A stretch of DNA of 64,000 nt, taken from NCBI GenBank assembly GCA_022842065.1, contig JALHQH010000064.1:1-64000 (forward strand), given 5' to 3'. Origin of the DNA: Caldilineaceae bacterium. GTDB lineage: Bacteria > Chloroflexota > Anaerolineae > Caldilineales > Caldilineaceae. Shown one piece after another: positions 55,093 through 63,900 of this stretch. Within the stretch, counting starts at the first letter, position 1. The number at the start of each line of letters is the position of its first letter. The notes under the pieces are model-generated. The model was not told the origin of the DNA and ran no database searches. It saw nothing but the letters and a program-made list of their open reading frames with translations. The position numbers and the translations under genes were made by a program.

Positions 55093-55410
55093 CTACTGTT
55101 CATGAGGAGTTTGGGGTTGACTATCGATCTCCTGGCGAAAAGCGTCAATGTCAGTCTGAAATTGCGCCCACTCCGCTTCATCGCCCCATTCACCGGCAAA
55201 GCGTAACCAAGGATCAGCAGTTGCGACATCGGGTATCGGTACATCAATGCGGACAACGCGGCTTTGTGCATACTTGTCAACAATTGCAGCACGGACACGC
55301 GTCAAGGCATCCGCCTCGTCAACGCCAGTGACCACGATTTCCGGCAACTGAATTGGGCGAGCCAGATAGCCATCATTTGGTTGTCTGGTCAATAGAATAT
55401 CATATTGCAT
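55093..55410 (-). CDS. Putative antitoxin partner of the PIN protein
   Basis: A 105-residue protein starting at ATG 55410 (MQYDILLTRQPNDGYLARPI). The first 65 residues have a HicB-like layout (short beta strands, EIVVTGVDEADALTRVRAAI). The C-terminal tail is acidic and helical (WAQFQTDIDAFRQEIDSQ). A frame open to 55521 is not used because it lacks a ribosome binding site. Its position directly before a VapC-like gene supports an antitoxin role; no DNA-binding motif of the VapB type is evident. Confidence 0.75.
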   Translation of the reverse strand: MQYDILLTRQPNDGYLARPIQLPEIVVTGVDEADALTRVRAAIVDKYAQSRVVRIDVPIPDVATADPWLRFAGEWGDEAEWAQFQTDIDAFRQEIDSQPQTPHEQ

Positions 55411-55536
55411 AACGAAATATCTTTCCAGCGAGCCAATCTTATCCTTGCACCTATCAATAAGATTATACCATTCGTTGAACGTTACCTGCCAATCCTGGTT
55501 TGATGTAGCCAATCTGCACATGGCGTGTGGTTTGTA

Positions 55537-55626
55537 TCATTGGGCCGGCGCAACCAACCCCAGCGCCTGACTCATCATCACCGCGGCGGCAGCGCGGCGG
55601 AGGGGGTCGTTGGGACAGAAGCGGGG
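55537..55626 (-). pseudogene. Detached copy of an SLH gene 3' end
   Basis: The minus-strand frame reads PRFCPNDPLRRAAAAVMMSQ then ALGLVAPAQ and a stop. The intact gene at 57967-60222 ends PRFCPDAPLRRAAAAVMMSR then ALGLVAPAQ. DNA identity is about 90% by eye. There is no other SLH sequence upstream. The copy and the intact end flank an unknown gene pair and the ISKra4-like element. Confidence 0.88.
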
Positions 55627-55701
55627 GTAGTCAGTCTAATGGGTTGTCACGGGTATTTCTCTTGGTTGCGATGTCAGATAATCGGGATCGTCCGTGTGTA
55701 C

Positions 55702-56034
55702 TTAGACAGGCACAGCCATGTGTCTCTCTATCGACATGGTGGGTGCGGCGGTGAGTACATCTAGATACCACCACCATTGTTCCGGCGACCGGTTATCGCG
55801 CTCACGCCACTGTTGCAGATTGGCAATTTGTTGAATGGCGGCATAAAACAGGGGCGCATCGCGGAGCAAGCGCCGATCCGCTTGGCCCAAACGTGCTTTT
55901 TGTGCGGCTGAGAGCGAGTCTTCAATTACCGCAATTTCGCTACGGTTATAGAGCATCTCGATATATTCCATACCGCTGATATCCAGAAAATCGGTATCAA
56001 CTTCATAGGCAAAGATACGTTCTTCATTCGTCAT
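55702..56034 (-). CDS. Hypothetical protein, second gene of an unknown pair
   Basis: A 110-residue acidic, mostly helical protein (MTNEERIFAYEVDTDFLDIS start, ending SIERHMAVPV). It overlaps the upstream gene by 11 bases, so the two are translationally coupled. It has no membrane segment or catalytic motif I recognise. Its place in an accessory stretch next to a VapC-type pair suggests a toxin-antitoxin or defence role, but that is context only. Confidence 0.72.
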   Translation of the reverse strand: MTNEERIFAYEVDTDFLDISGMEYIEMLYNRSEIAVIEDSLSAAQKARLGQADRRLLRDAPLFYAAIQQIANLQQWRERDNRSPEQWWWYLDVLTAAPTMSIERHMAVPV

Positions 56035-56422
56035 GATCAGACATCACCTTCGACAATCGGTCTACGTATTCAAATTCCGGTTTGTTCAGATAGCGGTCCG
56101 GTCTTTCCACAATATAGGCGCTTTCCAAAAGGCCGCTCAATGCGAACATAACCAGCCAGGATCGCCCATCCACATCTGCAACCAGTGTAATATAAGGAAC
56201 GTGGTTGTGCCAAAAAAGATAGACTTGGGCCATTTCATGATGGGTAATCGTTTGGATGATCGTTTCGTAATCATCGAGCGTGGCTGTGGCGGGCAAATGT
56301 CGCCGGCGAATCCGCTGTTGCAAATGCCGCTCCGCACTACCCGGTTTCCACATCAAGCCGCTCTGTACACGGCGAATGGTTGATATCAATTCATTTTGAG
56401 GAAGCGAACCGTGTATGTTCAT
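56024..56422 (-). CDS. Hypothetical protein, first gene of an unknown pair
   Basis: A 132-residue protein starting at ATG 56422 (MNIHGSLPQNELISTIRRVQ). It contains a beta-rich middle (YLFWHNHVPYITLVADVDGR) and ends in an acidic helix. SW followed by LVMFALSGLLESAYIVERPD resembles the core of small BrnT/ParE-size domains, but I cannot assign a family. It is coupled to the following gene by an 11-base overlap. A 58-bp palindrome, now split by an insertion sequence, lies just upstream. Confidence 0.72.
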   Translation of the reverse strand: MNIHGSLPQNELISTIRRVQSGLMWKPGSAERHLQQRIRRRHLPATATLDDYETIIQTITHHEMAQVYLFWHNHVPYITLVADVDGRSWLVMFALSGLLESAYIVERPDRYLNKPEFEYVDRLSKVMSDHDE

Positions 56423-56432
56423 CAATTGATTG

Positions 56433-56472
56433 TAGCATAGACCTGGTATAGAAACAAGCAATTGCTTGTTTC
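56433..56472. repeat. Left part of a 58-bp palindrome split by the insertion sequence
   Basis: 56433-56461 is the left 29-base arm and 56462-56472 the first 11 bases of the right arm. The remaining 18 bases (TATACCAGGTCTATGCTA) are at 57909-57926. Removing the insertion and one copy of CTTGTTTC restores a perfect palindrome. Confidence 0.9.
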
Positions 56473-56493
56473 GGATGCGTCCCAGAAAAGGGG

Positions 56494-57612
56494 TTAAGTG
56501 AAAGGGTGTAACTCATCCCAGCGGTCGCTGAGGAGGAGGCAACGCAAGGCGATCATGGATTGAGCGCCGTGGCGGCTCCAACGCATACCAGCTTGCTTCA
56601 TGCGTGCTTGGACAACGGTCTTACAAGCAGACTCAATGGTACCACTGCCAATCGGCAGCCCGCGTTGGCGAAAGGTGGCATAATCGAGGCGTCGTCGATT
56701 GTGGAAAAGATAGGCAATGGCTTGGCGAACCGGTTCGGGCAGCGGTGTGCCGCGGGGATAAAGAAGGCGAGTCTGCCGAAACAGGTAGCGTAATTGACTG
56801 CGTGACAACCAGCCTTTGGCTTGTTGCACCCAGATGGCCGCATTAATGGGTGACAAGGTGCCCTGTGCAATCACCCAGAGCCGTTGCACCGCATGCCACC
56901 AGTCGAGAATTTCGATACGCCGACTAAAACAAAGAAAGACCATGGCCCAAATCCAAGGGGCACCATCGCTGATACAGACAACCGTTTTGGCCTTTTCGAG
57001 GCCGCGCCGGCAGGCTTCGGCCCAGTGGTGATTCGTAAACGTTGCGGCATCCCAGAGGCCGGCGCGATAGCTGTGATGTGCAAGGTTGACGGTGACTTCC
57101 CCGCTTTCGGCATCAACGCCGCGTTCGACCGCAGAGATACTAACGACTTTGACTTCTTTCCAGCCCTCAGCAATGAGGTTGACCATCACTCCATCCGAAG
57201 AAACTGCCATCACCTCACTGTCTGGCGCGGGGATCGCACGCCAGACGACTTCGGCTTCCGCTTTCGGCACTTGTACCAGCGCGTTCGCCTCTGCTTCGGC
57301 AGCATTGACCACCGCATTGCCCGCGCTCTGCACCAGTCGTTGTAACGCGCTTTTGGAGATCGGTACCCCCGTCAACGCCGCAAAGGTCTTGGCCGCCCGC
57401 TCATACGAGGCGATCTCCACGCCTAGCCGCACTGCTTGCCGCATTGTCTCAGGACTCCAGCTTTGTTTCGCCAGTTGCAGTTTCCGGTCGAGGGGGGAAA
57501 AAGCCACTGCCACATTTTGCGCAGTAGCGATATTCGCGTTGCAAGCGTGCTTCTCCCTCGCGGTGGTTGACCCAGCGCTCCTTTGCGCCTTTCCCTTCCG
57601 TTTCCCCTTCAC
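56494..57612 (-). CDS. ISKra4-family transposase, C-terminal frame
   Basis: The second frame (up to 372 residues). It carries the conserved SWSPETMRQAVRLGVEIASY, the acidic residues in VSSDGVMVN and CISDGAPWIW, and the terminal GSGTIESACKTVVQARMKQA with the catalytic Glu. The methionine at 57612 is inside the first frame's region; real product probably results from a shift from the upstream frame near 57505. Its stop codon (56494-56496) lies in the left terminal repeat. Confidence 0.88.
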   Translation of the reverse strand: MKGKRKGKAQRSAGSTTAREKHACNANIATAQNVAVAFSPLDRKLQLAKQSWSPETMRQAVRLGVEIASYERAAKTFAALTGVPISKSALQRLVQSAGNAVVNAAEAEANALVQVPKAEAEVVWRAIPAPDSEVMAVSSDGVMVNLIAEGWKEVKVVSISAVERGVDAESGEVTVNLAHHSYRAGLWDAATFTNHHWAEACRRGLEKAKTVVCISDGAPWIWAMVFLCFSRRIEILDWWHAVQRLWVIAQGTLSPINAAIWVQQAKGWLSRSQLRYLFRQTRLLYPRGTPLPEPVRQAIAYLFHNRRRLDYATFRQRGLPIGSGTIESACKTVVQARMKQAGMRWSRHGAQSMIALRCLLLSDRWDELHPFT

Positions 57613-57823
57613 ATTTCGGACATTGCGTTTCCAGCGCTTCCACTTCCCGCTTCGGTTGCACGGCCAATTCGGTCACCAACTCGCTCATCAAGCGCCGCCG
57701 TTCACGACCCACTTCCTCCGCTATCTCATCAAAACTCGCTTCGTGATTCTGCTTGCGCCATTCCACCAGCCGCTCATACATTGCCACCGCTGACTCTTTA
57801 AACCCTTCTTCCTTTTGTGCCAT
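57449..57823 (-). CDS. ISKra4-family transposase, N-terminal frame
   Basis: A 124-residue frame with helical N-terminus (MAQKEEGFKESAVAMYERLV) and a zinc-binding CPKC...CAKC region, followed by GSGFFPPRPE. Homologous transposases continue from GFFPP straight into the SWSPETMRQAV sequence found in the other frame. The join falls in a TTTTTCCCCCC tract around 57497-57507 and needs a +1 (or -2) shift. That may be programmed, as in many insertion sequences, or a mutation. Confidence 0.85.
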   Translation of the reverse strand: MAQKEEGFKESAVAMYERLVEWRKQNHEASFDEIAEEVGRERRRLMSELVTELAVQPKREVEALETQCPKCEGETEGKGAKERWVNHREGEARLQREYRYCAKCGSGFFPPRPETATGETKLES

Positions 57824-57966
57824 CTGCTTCCCCCTTTTGCTCGCCTTTTTTCCGATTTCCTTTATTCTACCTCACTTAACCCCTTTTCTGGGACGCACCC
57901 CTTGTTTCTATACCAGGTCTATGCTAACCAACGCGGTCGAGAGGTAATCGCCTCACCGCCAGCGAT

Positions 57967-60222
57967 CTATTGGGCAGGCGCAACCAATCCCAGCGCCCGA
58001 CTCATCATCACCGCGGCGGCAGCGCGGCGCAGGGGTGCGTCGGGACAGAAACGGGGCAACCCAGCATCAGCCGGGCAGTCGCTATCGTCTTGCGGCAGAT
58101 AGCCTTGTTGGGCCATCTGTTCGGCGATGCGGGCCTCCTCGCTGCCGGCAGTCATGTCGGCAAAGAGGGTGCCTGCGACCGGGGTGAGATCCCAGCGCTG
58201 TAACTCGGCTAAGGCACGGGCAAAATCGACGCGGCGGATGGGATCATTGGGGCAGAAGCGACGATGTTCACCGCGTGGCGGACAGGCTTCACTCATTAAG
58301 TCAACCCGTTTGGTCGTCAATGCTTCAATGCGGAGCGCGCTCTTATGACTGTCAAAATCTTCAGGAACATCTTCAAACAATCCCTGATAGCCATTCGTGG
58401 GTTGATAATCCTTACCTTCTAACCGCCGGAACAAGAAGAGCGCCATCATCCAGCGCTGCACTAGCGCATCGGGGCAGAAGGGGCGATTGAGGAAGGGCTC
58501 GGTACCGCTGCGACAGCCCTGGCTAATGCCCGCATCATACCAGGCTTGGATCTCAGCCGCGGCCCAGTGATCAGTCGGGACATCGCAGTAGAGCGTGCCT
58601 TGCGAGCAGGGGGTGACGGTGAAAGGGTGGGAGGCGCGATCAAAGCCACGGCGAAAATCGTGCGCGTCGTTGTCAGGACCAACATCAACAACTACAAAAT
58701 AGGGTTGTTCCGTTGGCTGATCGGGGGGCAGGTTGATTGGTAGGTAGAGATCGAGATGGGGAAGCGTCAGCCGCTCGCCCGCCGCCAAGGGGGGAACGGT
58801 CATCAGACGACTGGCACCGGGATCAAGGGGCTCACCATCGGCTGTTTCCGCAATCCAATAGCGCAAAAAGCTTTCCTGCGGCAGATCGGTTGGGCTCGTA
58901 TTTTGGACGACGGCCGCCACGCCCACGGTGGCTCCCGCATAGATCAGCCCCGATGGTTGGACCACTTGCAGATCGGCCATCGCTAATGTCGGTGCTGGGC
59001 AGAGCGTTGCTGTCCCTTGCCCCAACGCGGCGCTGTCGACATGATAGGCAAGGCCGTCATGCGAATCGAGGTAAAGTTCCAGGCGCAGTTGTTCATGCCC
59101 CGCTTCTTGGATCGTGAGCACGGTCTCCACACAAGTCCATGCCCCATTGGCAACCGCAAAATGCCGTTCAGCCTTTTCTTTCTGATCACTGAGTGCCCAA
59201 AGCGTCAGCCGACCACGCCGCGTATCCCCCGCCGGCGCACGCAACCAGATCGCCGCACGCACGGTTGTGCCCACGGCTGGGGAACCAAAGAGGTCTTGAT
59301 AGAAGGAGTAACAACCGGGTTGTTGATTACGGATTGTGAGATATCTTGCTCCTTGATGGGCACCGGCAGCATCGTCTTGAACGGCGTAGGCACATTCCTG
59401 ATGGAGCGCCCACCCCGCAAAGCCGGTACCTTCTTCAAAACTACCATTGCGTAACGTAAGCGGTTGATCCGGCATCGGCTTGAAAAGAGGTGCGGCCACC
59501 GTGTCGCTGATTGGGGCAGTGGTGGAGATGGGATTGGTTGCCACTGTCGCCGACGCTTGCAGAGCAAGGCTGGTGTCCACCGCCGCTTCGACGACGTCTA
59601 CGGTAGAGACTTCCCCCTGTGCCGGCCACAGATACGGCCAACCAAACCAAGCCAACAAAAGCAGTGCTACCCCAGCCAGCAGCCAACGACGATCCGGCAG
59701 GAAGATGAATCGTCGTTGGTGCCGGTCTACGATTGGGGGAGCCGCTTCATGATCTGCGAGGACCCCTTCAGCGACAGAAGGTGGCGTTGGCGTAGATGAT
59801 GACGGCACGATCACAGATTCGGCTTGTTGCGGCGCAGCAGCCATAACAGACTCCTGCGCATCCGGCGCGGCGATCAACCCTGCGACCGCCCCTGCCCCCG
59901 GCCCTGCGGTTGTCACCACCGGGACAAGCAGTTGCGCCCGTTCCTCCGGAGACAGTGGCTCCCAGCCCCACTCTTCGACGAGCATCGACCAGAGTTCATC
60001 GAAGGTGGCAGGCTCTTTGTAAAGCTGAAGATCCTGCCAGAGATACCGCACAAAGGGGAGACGCCGATTGGCGCGCGGCACCGAGGTGCCGGCTTCCCAA
60101 GCGCTGACAGCCTTACGACTCTGATTGCCCCGTAAGCCACAACATTCGGCCATATCGGCCAGGGTAAGGCTGGCTTGCTCACGCAACTCAGTCAAACGAT
60201 AGAGACGGATTGGATTAGCCAT
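57967..60222 (-). CDS. HTH-transmembrane-SLH surface protein
   Basis: A 751-residue protein with an unusual layout. Residues 1-60 are an XRE-like helix-turn-helix (TLADMAECCGL, then RKAVSAWEAGTSVPRANRRL). A Pro/Ala linker leads to one membrane helix (about 179-199, WLLAGVALLLLAWFGWPYLW), with no signal peptide. The outside part has a carbohydrate-binding-like jelly roll (about 250-400), a CARDB-like domain (about 415-545) and three SLH repeats (about 560-751; DVPTDHWAAAEIQAWYDAGI, FADMTAGSEEARIAEQMAQQ). This predicts a cytoplasmic DNA-binding head tethered to a cell-wall-binding tail. The SLH end is duplicated at 55537-55626. Confidence 0.88.
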   Translation of the reverse strand: MANPIRLYRLTELREQASLTLADMAECCGLRGNQSRKAVSAWEAGTSVPRANRRLPFVRYLWQDLQLYKEPATFDELWSMLVEEWGWEPLSPEERAQLLVPVVTTAGPGAGAVAGLIAAPDAQESVMAAAPQQAESVIVPSSSTPTPPSVAEGVLADHEAAPPIVDRHQRRFIFLPDRRWLLAGVALLLLAWFGWPYLWPAQGEVSTVDVVEAAVDTSLALQASATVATNPISTTAPISDTVAAPLFKPMPDQPLTLRNGSFEEGTGFAGWALHQECAYAVQDDAAGAHQGARYLTIRNQQPGCYSFYQDLFGSPAVGTTVRAAIWLRAPAGDTRRGRLTLWALSDQKEKAERHFAVANGAWTCVETVLTIQEAGHEQLRLELYLDSHDGLAYHVDSAALGQGTATLCPAPTLAMADLQVVQPSGLIYAGATVGVAAVVQNTSPTDLPQESFLRYWIAETADGEPLDPGASRLMTVPPLAAGERLTLPHLDLYLPINLPPDQPTEQPYFVVVDVGPDNDAHDFRRGFDRASHPFTVTPCSQGTLYCDVPTDHWAAAEIQAWYDAGISQGCRSGTEPFLNRPFCPDALVQRWMMALFLFRRLEGKDYQPTNGYQGLFEDVPEDFDSHKSALRIEALTTKRVDLMSEACPPRGEHRRFCPNDPIRRVDFARALAELQRWDLTPVAGTLFADMTAGSEEARIAEQMAQQGYLPQDDSDCPADAGLPRFCPDAPLRRAAAAVMMSRALGLVAPAQ

Positions 60223-60553
60223 AGGACAAATGATGGGTGGTGGGTTTGGTCGGTTCTCACCTGATTGGTGGGTTTGGTGGGTGCGAAGTGGCCGCTTTGG
60301 TTGGTGACAGCAATAACTTACACTTTTATAATCTTGACAACCATTTCATTAATTCTACACATGAATCACTTTACAGAACAGGCAGATCCCTTGGCTTCTG
60401 TTCTGATTGCATCGATAGCCCACTGCATCCACGCTTGACCCAACGCCGCCACCGCACTCGATTCATGTACACCCTGCATTTTTCCAGTATACCATATACC
60501 CGTCAGCAAGCAGAAACGATTCTGTTTGGTATTCGATTATTTTGTAAGGAGAG
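60223..60553. other. Intergenic region with no recognised gene
   Basis: A GGTGGGTTTGGT-type repeat (about 60236-60290) follows the SLH gene start, then AT-rich sequence leads to the zinc-ribbon gene. A frame to 60734 overlaps the zinc-ribbon gene out of phase and looks spurious. Confidence 0.6.
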
Positions 60554-60559
60554 ATGGCG

Positions 60560-60742
60560 ATGGCGACCTATCCGCAGTGCCCCAATTGCAACAAACGCCC
60601 CGGCATGTGGACGACAAACGTATATGAATGCCGAGAGTGTAATCGCACCTATTGTAGTTCCTGTGCCAATGGCAGTGGGAAGAACTGCCCCCATTGTGGT
60701 TCGGCGAAGCAGTCAAAGCGAGGGATTTTGTTGAAGAAGTGA
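60560..60742 (+). CDS. Small zinc-ribbon protein
   Basis: A 60-residue protein with four CxxC-type pairs: CPNC, CREC, CSSC and CPHC. It probably binds two zinc ions. The ATG at 60560 is preferred because AAGGAG is nine bases upstream; the ATG at 60554 is too close to it. The C-terminus is basic (KQSKRGILLKK). Similar small proteins occur across Chloroflexota; no function is known to me. Confidence 0.78.
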   Translation: MATYPQCPNCNKRPGMWTTNVYECRECNRTYCSSCANGSGKNCPHCGSAKQSKRGILLKK

Positions 60743-60884
60743 CCCCACTTTGTCTCCACTATTGAAATCTGACTAGAACTGCGGCAATTTCAATAGGAGA
60801 TAGATTATAGATATTTGTTGCTCTTACACGCGCAGGGTGGTTGAGCAACAATGTTTATGATAACCCTGCAAATAGAGATAAGCC

Positions 60885-60923
60885 TAGGCACTTCATGAAT
60901 TTCAAGGATCAATGAAGTGCCTA
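60885..60923. repeat. 12-bp hairpin upstream of the M23-like gene
   Basis: TAGGCACTTCAT at 60885-60896 pairs with 60912-60923, followed by an AT-rich stretch. It lies 25 bases before the next gene and may terminate upstream transcription or form a leader hairpin. Confidence 0.6.
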
Positions 60924-60948
60924 ATTCAATTTATTATCGAGAGGTCCT

Positions 60949-63900
60949 ATGACGAATCACAAAGTAATCTTTGCCCTAATCCTATTAACTATTTTTAATT
61001 GGATACCACAAACTGCCCTGCTGGCGCAAGATGATGCCACCAACATCTTTTTGCCTATCATTACAAATAGCCAAAATCAACTTGAGGCGACGCAGCGTAA
61101 TCCTGACATAGCATCCATCCAGGGGGTGGATCCAGAAAGCCAATCGATCGAAGTTATAACACCCGAATTTGCGTTACTACCTAACGAAGCGAAATCAGTT
61201 CTACTTGCTGAATTGACGGATTGGCAACAGTCGTCATCGTCTGGTAGTGATATGTGGATCACAGCCGTCATGTGGCATGAGACATGGGGTGTTATCATAT
61301 TCACTGTTACTAACATTGACGAGATATTTCATAGTGATGCCAATGAGGAGTTTCAGACAGCGCTGCTGATTCTTGACACAGACCAATGGCGAATGGCTGT
61401 TGAAAACACTCCAGAATTTGAATCATTACTTTTAGTAGTTCCTGAAACCGAATCTGGGTCAAGTTTCGTACGTCACAGTAGGGAAAACATATCTAAGTTT
61501 CGCGCTCTTGCTGCTACGCAGTCTGAACAGGAATATACCTACAAACTACCGTGGGCTAATGATAAAAGTTATGTACTTACACGTTACTGGCCGCACTGGC
61601 ATGGTGGAGACGGCTTTGGGCAGGTAACTGGACACGGATTGGATTTTAACGTTTCCACAGAAGTTCTTAGTGCAGCATCGGGATACGCGACAAAGGTGTG
61701 TGATGATGGAACCGTTACTGTACTTCGAGTTCGTACCAGTAATTCTACAGATACGCTTATCTATTGGCATTTAGAGAATACTTCTGTTATTAGTGGTTTA
61801 CCAAAAGATATTAAACAAGGGGCCGAGCTAGGTACACCCTATAATTCAAAAAATTATGAGACTCCAGCAGATGAAAATAAGCATAAGCATTGTTGGCAAA
61901 TAATTCAAGGACAACACTTACACCTCTCCATACCCCGAACCCCTTTTACGTTTGAAGGTAATTTAGTATTTGATAAGCCTAAATTAATCTTTACGCTTGC
62001 TGCACAATTCAAAACCACTTTAGATCAAAAAGCTATTTCTGATGAATTGAGAACCATATTTAGTAATAACGGATACTCATTGCCCAATAATGCAACAGTA
62101 AAATTTTTTCAGAAGACAAAGGTTACGAAAGGTTGGCACATTGGCAATTCTGTTTACGAGGATACTTATACAATTTACCCTAATGGTAGCATACTGGAAG
62201 TGCAAACTTATGCGTTTCCAGTACTAAATCTAACGTCTTCTCAAACCACATCACCCTCTGACTCATCTTCAGATGATCCATTTCGTCGAATGACTAGTTT
62301 TTCAGATGTGCCTGCAACTCATCCAAACTATGAACCAATCGAAACACTCTCCTATATCGGCGCGCTCACCGGAGAAAATGGAACCTACCGACCCAACGAT
62401 ACTGTCCTGCGATCTGTGGCCGCGACGGCAGTCATCCGGGCGATCGGTATCAACTATATGGAAGATGAGTTGGATGCCGATCCCCTGCCAGTAATAGCCT
62501 TCACAGATGTGATTTCAACCCATGCGCACTATGCCGACATTATGCGGCTGCGAGATCTGGAAATTGACGATGGTGCCAACAATCAGTTCTATCCAGCTTT
62601 AGCCCTGACGCGTGAACTGGCCGCCAAATGGATTATTCTATCCGTATCAGCAAAAGATAACAACATTATCGAACATCCTCAGTATGGAGCGGACTGCACA
62701 GTGGTCTTCACAGATGTTCCTTGTGAACATCCATACTATTCTTATATCCGCAAACTCAAAGAGATACTAGTAACGGCCGGACAGCCAATTGTCGATACTA
62801 CATTCCGTCCAGGCGATTCAATCAAACGTGGGGAGATGGCTCACCTCACTGCGTTTGCAACTGGTTGGAACAATGTGTTTCCCGATGTACCTTTTAGTCA
62901 CAAATTTTACCGCTATATCGCCTCTATGAAATCGCGCGGTTATGTCAGTGGTTACAGCGATGGCACATTTCGGCCAGATGAATCTATCTCACGCGGTCAG
63001 TTCGCCAAGATTGTTGCGCGCGGCATTGGTTTTACGCCCATTAAGGAAGATTATCCAACACCTACATATCCAGATGTAGGATCTGAAAATATCTTCTATC
63101 CATATATAGAGTATCTAACTGACTTTGAGGTTTTATCGGGATATACAGATGGCAACTTTAAGCCCGATGAGCCAATCTCGCGCAGTCAGGTAGCAAAAGT
63201 TCTGATTCAGACCCTTCGCAAGTGGGGTGGAACCGCAGTTGCGCCCGAACTAACCGCCAAGTGTCTGCCTACTGCGCCGCAAGCCTTTCCTGATGTCAAC
63301 ACCAGCAATGTATTCTATGCTGACATTCAGTGCCTTAAGGCACTTGGCATTTCAAATGGATACAGCGACACTACCTTCCGTTCAGACAATCCAATTACCC
63401 GTGGTGAAGCTTCAAAGTTTATCCATCTTGCCTTTGTCGCACGTACGCCGTTAATCGGTCCCGAACCAGCGGAACAGGCCAACAATGAAAATTCAGGCGC
63501 TATACCGATAGCCAACGGGGGCCGGAGAGAGCGTTTAGTGCTACCTTATGGCGATATTGACCATATGGTCACTACCACGCCTGCCCATCCGGTTGGTGGT
63601 GCTGCAGCATATATTCTATCGACGGCAGCAAACAATGGAATCAATGCCGATATCAAGATAGAGGTTTTCGACGCTACGGCTGTGCTGCAGCGTGGCACTA
63701 ACGCTGCCCAGGCTGTCTGTGCTGGTCAAGGCTATGGAACACAAGGTGGAACAACGGTGAGTTGTAGCCTTCAAGGTAATACCACATACTACATCAAGCT
63801 CACCAACACTAAGCCTCGTGCAACAGAAGGCGTGTATGTTGATTTTGGGGTAAAACTTGACACCACCAACGTCCAAGCTTGCGAAGTTATCGGTTTCATA

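Larger units (their letters stand above)
56473..57900 (-). mobile_element. ISKra4-like insertion sequence
   Basis: A 1428-bp element. Its 28-bp terminal inverted repeats (56473-56500 and 57873-57900) match in 27 positions and start GGATGCGTCCCAG / GGGTGCGTCCCAG. An 8-bp target duplication CTTGTTTC is present at 56465-56472 and 57901-57908. It encodes a two-frame transposase. Intact ends, a perfect target duplication and a reconstructible target site indicate a recent insertion. Confidence 0.93.

Noticed and set aside
55525..55764. Two plus-strand frames near the SLH tail copy
   Set aside because: They are antisense to the SLH fragment and have no initiation signals.
60237..60734. 165-residue plus-strand frame over the zinc-ribbon gene
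   Set aside because: Out of phase with the CxxC-rich gene, Arg/Pro-rich, and starts in a GGTGGGTTTGGT repeat.
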